Positions 1 to 7,181 are shown, counted from the first letter of the stretch. The stretch is DNA of 20,333 nt from Bacteroidales bacterium (GCA_900766775.1 CAAFXN010000216.1:1-20333); one strand, 5' to 3'. Made by a program: numbers and translations. Notes: generated by a model not told the origin, from the letters alone.

Positions 1-66
1 AATCACCCAACAATCACCCAACAATCACCCAAGAAACACCCAAGAATCACCTAAGAATCACCTAAG
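1..66. repeat. 11-bp tandem repeat, six copies, cut by window edge
   Basis: Six consecutive 11-bp units are read directly: AATCACCCAAC twice, then AATCACCCAAG, AAACACCCAAG and AATCACCTAAG twice. The array may continue to the left of the window. The variants are ordered along the array, so the copies have diverged by point changes after duplication. It lies about 100 bp upstream of the lepA promoter. There are no spacers, so it is not a CRISPR. No function is assigned. Confidence 0.93.
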
Positions 67-165
67 ATTGACAGGGGACGATTTCGGTGGAAAAACGAAG
101 AGGTTTGGAAATGGAAAACAAAGAATGCAAACATTTTGGGGAATTTGTTGAAAAATCGTAAAAGA

Positions 166-197
166 TTTGCAAAAATGGATTTTTTTTTGTAACTTTG
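166..197 (+). promoter_or_regulatory. Bacteroides-type promoter for lepA
   Basis: A TTTG (-33 box) at 166-169 is followed after exactly 20 bp by TAACTTTG (-7 box, consensus TAnnTTTG) at 190-197. This is the arrangement used by the primary sigma factor of Bacteroidota. The predicted transcript would start near 204 and carry a leader of roughly 75 nt before the lepA start, including a run of AAGGATRA-like words (211-242 and 261-274). Confidence 0.7.
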
Positions 198-210
198 CGG
201 CGATTTTTCA

Positions 211-274
211 GGATAAAGGATGAAGGACAAAGGATTAAAGACCTATTGCCTTCGTCTATTAGGATAAAGGATAG
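211..274 (+). repeat. purine-rich GGATAAAGGATGA word array in the lepA leader
   Basis: Positions 211-242 and 261-274 repeat short words of the form GGATAAAGGATGAAGGAC. The same words form the arms of the dispersed elements near 10464 and 14197. The array runs to within a few bases of the lepA start codon, so its AGGATAG word could also act as a weak ribosome-binding region. Here only the purine-rich arm is present; the 30-nt core seen in the other copies was not found. Confidence 0.6.
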
Positions 275-277
275 ATT

Positions 278-2053
278 ATGAAAAATATACGCAACTTTTG
301 TATTATCGCCCATATTGACCACGGCAAGAGCACGTTGGCAGACCGCATGCTGGAGATGACCGGCACGGTGGACAAGAAAGACATGGAGAACCAAGTGCTG
401 GACGATATGGACCTCGAGAAGGAGCGCGGCATCACCATCAAGAGCCACGCCATCCAGATGCGCTACAAGGACTATACGCTCAACCTGATTGACACCCCGG
501 GGCACGTGGACTTCTCCTACGAGGTGAGCCGCTCCATCGCTGCCTGCGAGGGCGCACTGCTCGTGGTGGATGCCTCGCAGGGCGTGCAGGCGCAGACCAT
601 CAGCAACCTCTATATGGCGCTGGAGCACGACTTGGAAATCATCCCCGTGATGAACAAGTGCGACATGGACTCCGCCATGCCCGAGCGCGTGGAGGACGAG
701 ATAATCGACCTGCTGGGCTGCAAGCGCGAGGAGATATTGCGTTGCTCGGCGAAGACGGGCGAGGGCGTCCCTGCCATACTGGACGCCATCGTGGAGCGTA
801 TTCCTGCGCCTGAGGGTGACCCCGACGCGCCGCTGCAATGCCTCGTCTTCGACTCTATATTCAACAGTTTTCGCGGAATCATCGCTTACTTCAAGGTGGT
901 GAACGGCACGCTGCGCTCGGGCGATAGGGTGCGTTTCGTGAACACCGGCAAGGAGTACGATGCCGACGAGATAGGCGTGCTCAAACTCGACATGCAGCCG
1001 CGGCAAGAGATAGCGGCGGGCAATGTGGGCTATATCATCTCGGGTATCAAGACCTCGTCGGAGGTGCGCGTGGGCGATACCATCACCCATGTGGCGCGAC
1101 CCTGCGAGAAAGCGATTGCGGGCTTCGAGGAGGTGAAGTCGATGGTCTTTGCCGGCGTCTATCCCATCGAGGCAGAGGACTACGAAGACCTGCGCTCGTC
1201 GCTGGAGAAACTGCAACTGAACGACGCCTCGCTGACTTTCACGCCGGAGTCGTCTATTGCCCTCGGATTCGGCTTCCGATGCGGATTCCTCGGACTGCTG
1301 CACATGGAGATTGTGCAGGAGCGATTAGATAGGGAGTTCAACATGGATGTGATAACCACCGTGCCTAACGTGAGTTACAATGTCTATACCAAAGACGGGG
1401 GCATGAAGGAGGTACATAACCCCGCGGGCATGCCCGACCTGACGGAGATAGACCGCATTGAGGAGCCGTATATCCGCGCCTCGGTTATCACGACGAGTAA
1501 TTTCATTGGTCCGATCATGACGCTCTGCCTCGGCAAGCGCGGCGAGTTGGTGAAGCAGGAGTATATCTCCGGCGACCGCATGGAACTGCTGTTCGACATG
1601 CCGCTGGGCGAGATAGTGATTGACTTCTATGACAAACTGAAATCCATCTCGAAGGGCTATGCGTCCTTCGACTGGCATGCCAACGGCTTCCGCCCGTCTA
1701 ACCTCGTGAAACTGGATATCCTGCTCAACGGCGAGCAGGTGGATGCCCTCTCCACGCTGACGCACAGAGACAACGCCGTGGACTTCGGGCGAAGGATGTG
1801 CGAGAAACTGAAAGAGTTGCTGCCCCGCCAGCAGTTCGATATTGCTATTCAGGCAGCGATAGGTGCGAAGATCATCGCCCGCGAGACGGTGAAGCAGGTG
1901 CGCAAGGATGTGTTGGCAAAGTGCTACGGCGGCGACGTGAGCCGCAAGCGCAAACTGCTGGAGAAGCAGAAGAAAGGCAAGAAGCGCATGAAGCAGATAG
2001 GCAATGTGGAAGTGCCGCAGAAAGCGTTCTTGGCAGTGTTGAAGTTGGATTAG
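278..2053 (+). CDS. lepA: Elongation factor 4 (LepA), translational GTPase
   Basis: LepA (EF4) is a ribosome-associated GTPase that can back-translocate stalled ribosomes and affects initiation and ribosome assembly; it acts in the cytoplasm or at the membrane. The protein is 591 aa, close to the family's usual 600. The GTPase motifs are clear: G1 AHIDHGKST at residues 11-19, G2 RGITIKS at 50-56, G3 DTPGH at 72-76, and G4 NKCD at 126-129, where many homologues have NKID. The LepA-specific C-terminal domain is intact, ending in a lysine-rich tail and VEVPQKAFLAVLKL. The start ATG opens with MKNIRNFCIIAHIDHGK, the usual LepA N-terminus. It stands alone behind its own promoter. The next gene begins 125 bp downstream. 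Identification is secure. Confidence 0.98.
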   Translation: MKNIRNFCIIAHIDHGKSTLADRMLEMTGTVDKKDMENQVLDDMDLEKERGITIKSHAIQMRYKDYTLNLIDTPGHVDFSYEVSRSIAACEGALLVVDASQGVQAQTISNLYMALEHDLEIIPVMNKCDMDSAMPERVEDEIIDLLGCKREEILRCSAKTGEGVPAILDAIVERIPAPEGDPDAPLQCLVFDSIFNSFRGIIAYFKVVNGTLRSGDRVRFVNTGKEYDADEIGVLKLDMQPRQEIAAGNVGYIISGIKTSSEVRVGDTITHVARPCEKAIAGFEEVKSMVFAGVYPIEAEDYEDLRSSLEKLQLNDASLTFTPESSIALGFGFRCGFLGLLHMEIVQERLDREFNMDVITTVPNVSYNVYTKDGGMKEVHNPAGMPDLTEIDRIEEPYIRASVITTSNFIGPIMTLCLGKRGELVKQEYISGDRMELLFDMPLGEIVIDFYDKLKSISKGYASFDWHANGFRPSNLVKLDILLNGEQVDALSTLTHRDNAVDFGRRMCEKLKELLPRQQFDIAIQAAIGAKIIARETVKQVRKDVLAKCYGGDVSRKRKLLEKQKKGKKRMKQIGNVEVPQKAFLAVLKLD

Positions 2054-2090
2054 ATACCCACCCCTGCCCTCCCTTAAAGGGAGGGAGAAA
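2052..2090 (+). repeat. CTCCCTTAAAGGGAG hairpin element after lepA
   Basis: Arms CCCTCCCTT (2067-2075) and AAGGGAGGG (2077-2085) are perfect complements around a single A. This is the core of a short element that recurs within gldG at 20136-20152, where 15 nt (CTCCCTTAAAGGGAG) are identical on the opposite strand. No T-run follows, so a standard intrinsic terminator is unlikely. It begins right at the lepA stop codon. Elements of this look are common between Bacteroidota genes (general knowledge, not searched). Confidence 0.75.
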
Positions 2091-2148
2091 GGAGGATGGA
2101 TATTTCGAAAATTGCCGTGCGGAAGAGATATAGGAGCAGAGGTATGTA

Positions 2149-2175
2149 AATTGTTAATTATGAATTGTTAATTAT
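2149..2175 (+). repeat. 13-bp direct repeat before the antiporter gene
   Basis: AATTGTTAATTAT occurs at 2149-2161 and again at 2163-2175, separated by one G and ending 3 bp before the ATG at 2179. The region is very A+T-rich and shows no Shine-Dalgarno sequence. An A/T-rich, unstructured leader is typical of Bacteroidota translation starts. Confidence 0.8.
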
Positions 2176-2178
2176 TAT

Positions 2179-3528
2179 ATGGAAGAGTTTGTACATTCTG
2201 CGTGGAGCATGATTCCCTTTGGGATAATGCTCCTAATGATTGCCATCGGACCGCTGGTGGCAGAGAAGTTCTGGGAAAAGAACATGAACAAGTTGATTGT
2301 GTCGTTGTTGCTGGGCGTGCCCACTGCGGTGTGCCTGATTATTGGCGGCATGATGCACGAGTTGGAGCACCAATTGCTGTACGACTATGTGCCGTTCATC
2401 ATCTTGCTATTGGCTCTCTATGTTATTACAGGCGGCATTCACCTGAGTGGTGATATCAAAGCCAAGCCGTGGATTAACACGACCTTCCTCGGGGTGGGAT
2501 GGCTGCTGGCGAGTATCATGGGTACAACGGGCGCGGCTATGCTGCTTATCCGTCCGGTGATAGCCACCAACCAACAACGTAAATACACCACACACACGAT
2601 TCTCTTCTTCATCGCACTGGTAGCGAACTGCGGTGGACTCTTGACCCCGCTGGGAGACCCACCCTTGTTCATGCTCTTCCTTCGCGGGGCGTCGTTCTCT
2701 TGGTTCATGCACTTGGCACCTGAGTGGGCAGTAACGGGCTTGATTCTATTGGCTATCTATTTCGCCATGGATACCTACTTCTATAAGAAGGAGCACTGGA
2801 CGGCGCTTTCCGCCGATGCGCGCGAGAAACAACCGCTGCGGCTGCATGGGAATATCAACTTCCTCTTCCTGATAGGCGTGGTGCTGAGCGTGGCATTCAT
2901 CAACGAGGGAACCATCTCGCAGATGGGAGCCGAAGACGCTCCGATTTGGCTGAAGTTCCTGCGCGAGATCGTGCTCGTCTCGCTCCTGTTGCTCAGCCTC
3001 TACACCACTAAAAAGAGTGTGCGCTACGAGGCGAATAAGTTCACATGGGAGCCCATCATTGAGGTGGCTGTGCTCTTCCTCGGTATCTTCACCACCATGA
3101 CCCCCGCGTTGGCATTCCTGAAAGCGCATGCCGGAGAATTGGGTCTCACTGCTCCGTGGCAGTTCTACTACGCTACAGGTCTCCTTTCTTCTTTCCTTGA
3201 CAACACGCCTACCGCTGTTGCCTTCCATGGCGTGGCGAGCGGTCTGCCTGAGTCTTTGGCGGCTGCCGGTGCAGGTATCGTGGACGGCGTGGTAGAGGGG
3301 ACATCGTTTGTAGCAGGCATCCCTGAGGTGTTGCTCAAAGCCATCTCGCTTGGTGCTGTGATGTTCGGCGCAATGACCTATATCGGCAATGGTCCCAACT
3401 TCATGGTGAAGGCGATTGCAGAAGAGAACAACATCAAGATGCCTTCATTCTTCGGCTATATGATTAAGTTCTCACTCATCATCCTGTTGCCCGTGTATAT
3501 CATTGTGCAACTGATATTTCTACTATAA
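2179..3528 (+). CDS. NhaD-type sodium:proton antiporter (CitMHS/IT superfamily)
   Basis: This is a probable inner-membrane Na+/H+ antiporter that exports sodium using the proton gradient. The 449-aa protein is hydrophobic throughout, with about a dozen predicted membrane segments starting at residues 11-28 and 38-58. Two ion-site-like motifs sit in its two halves: GDPP at 159-162 and DNTP at 341-344, the latter followed by TAVAFHG. A YIGNGPNFMVKA stretch near residue 400 is typical of the NhaD/ArsB-like group. It is the first gene of a tight plus-strand run; the next gene starts 2 bp after its stop. Related carriers in this superfamily move citrate or arsenite, so the sodium substrate rests on family resemblance. 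Confidence 0.85.
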   Translation: MEEFVHSAWSMIPFGIMLLMIAIGPLVAEKFWEKNMNKLIVSLLLGVPTAVCLIIGGMMHELEHQLLYDYVPFIILLLALYVITGGIHLSGDIKAKPWINTTFLGVGWLLASIMGTTGAAMLLIRPVIATNQQRKYTTHTILFFIALVANCGGLLTPLGDPPLFMLFLRGASFSWFMHLAPEWAVTGLILLAIYFAMDTYFYKKEHWTALSADAREKQPLRLHGNINFLFLIGVVLSVAFINEGTISQMGAEDAPIWLKFLREIVLVSLLLLSLYTTKKSVRYEANKFTWEPIIEVAVLFLGIFTTMTPALAFLKAHAGELGLTAPWQFYYATGLLSSFLDNTPTAVAFHGVASGLPESLAAAGAGIVDGVVEGTSFVAGIPEVLLKAISLGAVMFGAMTYIGNGPNFMVKAIAEENNIKMPSFFGYMIKFSLIILLPVYIIVQLIFLL

Positions 3529-3530
3529 TT

Positions 3531-4358
3531 ATGCTTAGCGAAAGAACATATTCGATTGCGAAAGGAGTTATCCGTTATTGGGTGAATGCGTATGATGCCA
3601 CTCGCCCAACTTTGGTATTCCTGCCCGGATTGACGGCAGACCATACGCTCTTTGATGAACAGATAGCAGAGTTTGGTGCAAAGTACAATGTCCTTGTGTG
3701 GGACGCACCCGGTCACGCGCAATCGAGACCCTTTGTGTTAGATTTCTCTTTGGAGCAAGAGGCACAATGGCTACGAGGGATAGTATGCCAGTATGCCGGG
3801 GAAGCCTCTGCGCCGATAATGATAGGTCAATCCAAGGGCGGGATGTTAGCCCAGAAATACCTAACTCTCTATCCATCGCATGTAGGGGGCATAGTGTCTG
3901 TGGATTCTACTCCATTAGAGGGGAAGTACCTCCGTAAAGCCGAGTTGTGGTTGCTGAAACATGTAGAGCCGTTCTTCTATTTGTACCCGTGGAGCGTGCT
4001 CAAAAAGTCCCTTGCGAGTGCATGTGCTAAAACTGTTTCCGCACGAGAATCTATGTACAAGATGTTGTCAGCCTACACTTGGAGGGAGTATTGCAAACTG
4101 GCGGGATTTGGCTTTCGTATCTTAGCAGAAGCAGAAGAAGAACAGACTACTCCCCTTCCGAAATGTCCTATGCTTTTGTTTATTGGGGACGAGGATAGGG
4201 TAGGAGCCTGCCAGCGCCTTTGTGGCGATTGGGCGCACGCTGAGGAGTTGCCACTGGTGATAGTGCCGAATGCGCGCCATAACTCCAATGTAGACAATCC
4301 CGAGTTTGTAAACAAACAGATTCAACAATTTATTCAATCAGTAGTTAATCACCAATAA
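3531..4358 (+). CDS. Alpha/beta hydrolase
   Basis: A 275-aa alpha/beta-hydrolase-fold enzyme, probably cytoplasmic since no signal peptide is seen. The fold markers are present in order: the oxyanion-side LPGL at residues 31-34, the WDAPGHAQS turn at 58-65, the nucleophile elbow GQSKG with Ser101, an acid candidate in GDEDRVG (Asp220 or Asp222) and the catalytic His250 in ARHNSN. The likely triad Ser-Asp-His is therefore intact. A lid-like segment lies at about 130-200. Substrate cannot be read from sequence; esterase or lactonase activity is possible. The ATG lies 2 bp after the antiporter stop, so the two are probably translationally coupled. Confidence 0.88.
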   Translation: MLSERTYSIAKGVIRYWVNAYDATRPTLVFLPGLTADHTLFDEQIAEFGAKYNVLVWDAPGHAQSRPFVLDFSLEQEAQWLRGIVCQYAGEASAPIMIGQSKGGMLAQKYLTLYPSHVGGIVSVDSTPLEGKYLRKAELWLLKHVEPFFYLYPWSVLKKSLASACAKTVSARESMYKMLSAYTWREYCKLAGFGFRILAEAEEEQTTPLPKCPMLLFIGDEDRVGACQRLCGDWAHAEELPLVIVPNARHNSNVDNPEFVNKQIQQFIQSVVNHQ

Positions 4359-4369
4359 ACAAATACATT

Positions 4370-4819
4370 ATGTTATTCGACCAAATCAGCGAGGACATCA
4401 AAAAGGCAATGCTCGCAAAGGATAAAGTGGCGCTGGACGCGCTACGCGGTATCAAGAAAGAGTTCTTGGAGGCAAAGACCGCCAAAGGCGGCGATGGGGA
4501 GTTGCATGACGACAAGGCGTTGCAGATTCTGCAAAAGATGGTGAAGCAACGCAAGGAGTCGGCGCAGATGTTCCTTGACGCTAACCGTCCCGAATTGGCT
4601 GACGACGAGTTGGCGCAATGCAAGGTTATTGAGCGCTACTTGCCCGCAATGATGACGGAGGAGGAGTTGACGGCAGCCCTGACGGAAATTATTGCCCAAG
4701 TGGGTGCGACAAGCCCGCAAGACATGGGCAAAGTGATGGGCGTTGCGACGAAGCAACTGGCAGGGCGCGCCGAAGGCAAAGCCATCAACCTGAAAGTTCG
4801 CGAATTGTTGGCAAAATGA
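4370..4819 (+). CDS. GatB/YqeY domain protein
   Basis: A 149-aa protein of the YqeY family, related to the C-terminal tRNA-binding domain of the amidotransferase subunit GatB. The length matches stand-alone YqeY proteins. It opens with LFDQISEDIKKAMLAKDKVALDALRGIKKEF and ends with KVMGVATKQLAGRAEGKAINLKVRELL, the conserved helical core and C-terminal tail. Stand-alone YqeY has no firmly established function; a link to tRNA metabolism is inferred from the GatB similarity. It starts 11 bp after the hydrolase stop and overlaps the next gene by 4 bp (ATGA). Confidence 0.92.
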   Translation: MLFDQISEDIKKAMLAKDKVALDALRGIKKEFLEAKTAKGGDGELHDDKALQILQKMVKQRKESAQMFLDANRPELADDELAQCKVIERYLPAMMTEEELTAALTEIIAQVGATSPQDMGKVMGVATKQLAGRAEGKAINLKVRELLAK

Positions 4820-5769
4820 TGAAACGCTTGTGGCAATGGTCTGTCTTGCTGGGAGCAATGCAGATTGTCGGCGCGGTGCAACTGCTTGCACAGGAGTATG
4901 CCGTTTCTTGGTTTGTGTCGGGCGAGGAGCAAGTGGTGTCTGTGTCGGCGGGCGAGGAGATAGTGCCGCCTTTCACGCCGAAATGTGATAGCCTTGCTTT
5001 TGTAGGCTGGTCGGCGTCAAACGCGGTGGCGGAAGACGGAAGTGATTTTGTGCCCGTTACGGACTTCGGAGCAGCGCAGGCAGATACCGCTTTCTATGCG
5101 GTCTTTGCGCAAGCGATTTATACCCCAAAGGACACCTATTCGGCTTCCCTAATCACCTCAGAGAGCGAGTTGGAAGACGGCGGACTCTACATGATAGAGC
5201 AACAAGGTGCTGTGGCAATAAACCTGTCGGACAATAAGAAACTGTACACGACAACGACCTACACGACTGCGGAATTAACGGGAGCAGAAGAGTATGTGTG
5301 GCGATTCGAGGCGAAGACGGATGCAAACGGCTCGGTGAAAGGCTACTATCTGCAATCGGCAAAGGATGGAAAGTATTTGTGGCATAAGAAAGCAGATGAT
5401 ACAGACATTGCTTTGTCGAACTATAAGACAACCTATTTTGGCGTGGTCTATACAGATACTTGCTGGAACATTATCGGGCTGAATGACAGAGTGTTGGGGT
5501 ATAGTTCCCTAACCGAGAAGAGTTATAAGGCTTACAAAAAGACCAAGACATACCCGTATTTCATTCAGTTGTATCATGTGGTGCAGGATAGGGATACCGC
5601 TTACTCCGACTATACCATGACTTGTCCGCAGGAAGATACGCCTTCTGCTGTGGAGGTGGTGCCGAGTGCGTCGGCGGATAAGCCGCAGAAAAGGCTGGAA
5701 GACAATCAAGTGGTGATTCTCCGCCGAGGCAAACGCTACAACCTCTTGGGTAAGCGCCTCGGGAGATAA
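4816..5769 (+). CDS. Secreted protein with InlB-type repeat-like N-terminus, function unknown
   Basis: No function is recognised. The 317-aa product has a signal peptide (MMKRLWQWSVLLGAMQIVGA, probable cleavage after LLAQ at 26). Residues 28-98 resemble one bacterial InlB B-type repeat: VSVSAGEEIVPP, then FVGWSAS at 62-68, then DFGAAQADTAFYAVFAQ. The middle (about 110-260) is rich in Tyr, Thr and Lys and has GLYMIEQQ and GYYLQSAKDGKYLW, reminiscent of a lectin-like or beta-trefoil surface domain. The C-terminus (RLEDNQVVILRRGKRYNLLGKRL) looks like the last strands of Bacteroidales secretion-tail sequences of the form ILRDGKxYNxxG. Either of two ATGs (4816, 4819) could start it, and the first overlaps the yqeY stop. 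Confidence 0.8.
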   Translation: MMKRLWQWSVLLGAMQIVGAVQLLAQEYAVSWFVSGEEQVVSVSAGEEIVPPFTPKCDSLAFVGWSASNAVAEDGSDFVPVTDFGAAQADTAFYAVFAQAIYTPKDTYSASLITSESELEDGGLYMIEQQGAVAINLSDNKKLYTTTTYTTAELTGAEEYVWRFEAKTDANGSVKGYYLQSAKDGKYLWHKKADDTDIALSNYKTTYFGVVYTDTCWNIIGLNDRVLGYSSLTEKSYKAYKKTKTYPYFIQLYHVVQDRDTAYSDYTMTCPQEDTPSAVEVVPSASADKPQKRLEDNQVVILRRGKRYNLLGKRLGR

Positions 5770-5793
5770 AACCACAACATCCCAAACGAAGAA

Positions 5794-5828
5794 GAAAGAC
5801 ACCCTGTAAGGTGTCTTCTTTTTTTCGT
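5794..5828 (+). terminator. Intrinsic terminator closing the plus-strand run
   Basis: The perfect 8-bp stem AAGACACC (5796-5803) / GGTGTCTT (5810-5817) has a 6-nt CTGTAA loop and is followed by CTTTTTTT. It lies about 25 bp after the last plus-strand stop and abuts the 3' end of the convergent tRNA-Arg gene. The minus-strand side also ends in a short T-rich run, so it could terminate the tRNA transcript as well. Confidence 0.9.
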
Positions 5829-5901
5829 GATCCGTGCAGGATTCAAACCTGCAACCCCCACATCCGTAGTGTGGTACTCTATTCAGTTGAGCTAACGGAC
5901 C
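5828..5901 (-). tRNA. tRNA-Arg(ACG)
   Basis: On the minus strand a complete 74-nt cloverleaf is read. The acceptor GGTCCGT pairs with ACGGATC (one G-U), the D stem is GCTC/GAGT, the anticodon stem CCACA/TGTGG holds loop CTACGGA with anticodon ACG, and the T arm is GCAGG-TTTGAAT-CCTGC. The discriminator is A and CCA is not encoded, so a CCA-adding enzyme is needed. A34 would be expected to become inosine to read CGU, CGC and CGA. It follows tRNA-Asp in the same transcript, 58 nt downstream. Confidence 0.96.
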
Positions 5902-5903
5902 CC

Positions 5904-5959
5904 ACTTTTGTACTAACCCTCCCGCCTTAGCGAGAAAAAGCGCTATCGGTTGAGTTAGG
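5904..5959 (-). other. Structured spacer between the two tRNA genes
   Basis: The 56-nt spacer can form nested stems: TAGCG (5928-5932) with CGCTA (5941-5945), and outside them CTAAC (5913-5917) with GTTAG (5954-5958). The segment 5943-5953 can alternatively pair with 6052-6062 across the whole tRNA-Asp gene. The likely role is in precursor processing, but this is inference. It does not fold into a third tRNA. Confidence 0.5.
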
Positions 5960-6033
5960 CGGTGCGGACGAGACTCGAACTCGCGACCTACGGCGTGACA
6001 GGCCGGTATTCTAACCAACTGAACTACCGCACC
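5960..6033 (-). tRNA. tRNA-Asp(GTC)
   Basis: A 74-nt cloverleaf on the minus strand. The acceptor GGTGCGG/CCGCACC is fully paired, the anticodon loop is CTGTCAC with anticodon GTC, the T arm is GCGAG-TTCGAGT-CTCGT, and the discriminator is G as expected for tRNA-Asp. CCA is not encoded. The outermost anticodon-stem pair (27-43) is a C-T mismatch, which is unusual; the other four pairs are intact. An 11-bp inverted repeat encloses the gene (5943-5953 and 6052-6062). Confidence 0.96.
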
Positions 6034-6083
6034 ATTTCTTTTGTGCTTGGTTCAACCGATAGGCTCCTTTTCAAAAGCGAGTG

Positions 6084-6115
6084 CAAAGGTACTGCTTTTT
6101 TTTGACATGACCAAA
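6084..6115 (-). promoter_or_regulatory. Bacteroides-type promoter for the tRNA pair
   Basis: Read on the minus strand, TTTG (6112-6115) is followed after 20 bp by TACCTTTG (6084-6091), a full match to the TTTG / TAnnTTTG promoter of Bacteroidota and with the same spacing as the lepA promoter. Transcription would start near 6078, leaving a leader of about 45 nt before tRNA-Asp. Confidence 0.82.
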
Positions 6116-6125
6116 TTTTTTAAGG

Positions 6126-6152
6126 AAAAAATGCAAAAAAAGTGCATTTTTT
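6126..6152 (-). terminator. A/T-rich hairpin between DUF4886 gene and tRNA promoter
   Basis: AAAAAATGCA (6126-6135) and TGCATTTTTT (6143-6152) are perfect 10-base complements around a 7-nt loop. On either strand the descending arm ends in T residues, so it can act as a terminator. The likely job is to end the DUF4886 transcript just before the tRNA promoter. The stem is A-T rich and has only two G-C pairs, so the efficiency is uncertain. Confidence 0.6.
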
Positions 6153-6200
6153 GTTTGCTTAGGCGTTCGAGCGTCCTTCGAGAGGGGTGAAATCGCCCTA

Positions 6201-7043
6201 TTAGGGCAATAGGTGGTGCGCGATACGCTGTGTGATACGCTGCTGGCGGCGGGTCATGGCGGGGTTGCGATAGGGGTTGCGGCGGATGTCTCGGAGGCGG
6301 GGCGGTCTGTTCTTTTGCGTTTCCTTTTTCCGAAGGAACACGTACCACACGCAGGAAGCGAGGTATCGTCCGTAGGTGTAGTTGAGGTGGTAGCCATCGC
6401 GGCAGAGGGTGTCGCCGAGCCGCTGTCGGGCAAGGCGGATTGCTTCGCCGCAGGGGACGAGGTGCAGGTCGGGGTGGTGTTGCAGGACATAGCCTGTGGC
6501 GAGTTGTATGGAGTCGTCCATCACGCGTTGGCTGCTTTGGTAGCGTGGGAAGGCAGGGTGCTTTGCATCGCAGGCATACGACCAAGTCTGCATCCAGCAG
6601 AGTGTGGCAGAGGGTTGGTAGCGGCGCACGCTGTCGATGAGAGCGGAGAGGAAGGGCTCGTAGGTGGAGGTGATACCGCTGTCGTGGGACGCCTGCTGGA
6701 GCGAGATATAGTCCCAGCGGTAGTGTGTGAGTGCTTGGCGCAGCGAGTAGGACTTGTGGCGGATGGTGGTGTCGTTGGTGAGGTAGCGGAACTCGTAGGC
6801 GGCGGTGTCTTGTTGCAGGAAGGCATGGTGTTGCGCCAGCGAGCAGCCGCCGTAGTACAAGTTGCCAATCACAACGGGTTGCTCAGCCGCGTTGCAGAGC
6901 GGCACCAACTCCTGCTCCACCGCGTCCCAAGAAAAACTGTTGCCGATACAGAGCAGACGGATGGTGTCCTCCGCTTGCAGCATACCTGCCTGTATCAGGC
7001 AGCACGCCGACAGCAGAAGATAGCTACATAGACGTTTCATCAT
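6201..7043 (-). CDS. DUF4886 family protein (SGNH-hydrolase-like), secreted
   Basis: A 280-aa protein with a signal peptide (MMKRLCSYLLLSACCLIQAG, probable cleavage near LQA-E at 24) and one DUF4886 domain. It carries the marks of the SGNH/GDSL hydrolase fold: block I IGNSFSWD with candidate nucleophile Ser36, a Gly in YYGGCSL near 64-69, and a C-terminal DGYHLN with Asp216 and His219 as likely acid and base. The family is widespread in Bacteroidales, often near polysaccharide-utilisation genes, and deacetylation of glycans is a plausible but unproven role. The C-terminal 45 residues are unusually basic and Arg/Pro-rich. No promoter match was found in its 138-bp upstream region. Confidence 0.85.
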   Translation of the reverse strand: MMKRLCSYLLLSACCLIQAGMLQAEDTIRLLCIGNSFSWDAVEQELVPLCNAAEQPVVIGNLYYGGCSLAQHHAFLQQDTAAYEFRYLTNDTTIRHKSYSLRQALTHYRWDYISLQQASHDSGITSTYEPFLSALIDSVRRYQPSATLCWMQTWSYACDAKHPAFPRYQSSQRVMDDSIQLATGYVLQHHPDLHLVPCGEAIRLARQRLGDTLCRDGYHLNYTYGRYLASCVWYVFLRKKETQKNRPPRLRDIRRNPYRNPAMTRRQQRITQRIAHHLLP

Positions 7044-7104
7044 CGCATGAAGGTTATTATTTGTCCAGTGAAAGGGTAGGTTAAAGTCCGCATATACTCA
7101 CGGT

Positions 7105-7148
7105 TATCCTACGTATATCCTACGTATATCTTACGTATATCCTACGTA
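7105..7148. repeat. Four-copy 11-bp tandem repeat with TACGTA palindromes
   Basis: TATCCTACGTA occurs at 7105-7115, 7116-7126 and 7138-7148, with TATCTTACGTA at 7127-7137. Each unit contains the palindrome TACGTA. At 11 bp per unit, the four palindromes lie on roughly the same face of the DNA helix. The array is in the 138-bp gap between the MerR-type gene and the DUF4886 gene, both on the minus strand, so it sits in the upstream region of the latter. It could be an operator cluster or an unstable minisatellite. Confidence 0.93.
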
Positions 7149-7181
7149 GTTGTCAGCATACGGACAGCAGGCGAGAAGGGT

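Noticed and set aside
1..66. CRISPR-like array at the left edge
   Set aside because: Units are 11 bp and directly adjacent with no spacers, so it is a simple tandem repeat.
62..1303. Long minus-strand open frame opposite lepA
   Set aside because: Shadow of lepA on the other strand; the protein is rich in His, Arg and Val with no recognisable domain, and lepA is certain.
5904..5959. Possible third or degenerate tRNA between tRNA-Asp and tRNA-Arg
   Set aside because: A D-arm-like string is present (CTCAACCGATAG), but no acceptor stem, anticodon arm of correct size or T arm can be formed.
6213..7031. Plus-strand open frame opposite the DUF4886 gene
   Set aside because: The minus-strand product has a signal peptide and the GNSFS and DGYHLN motifs; the plus-strand one has nothing recognisable.
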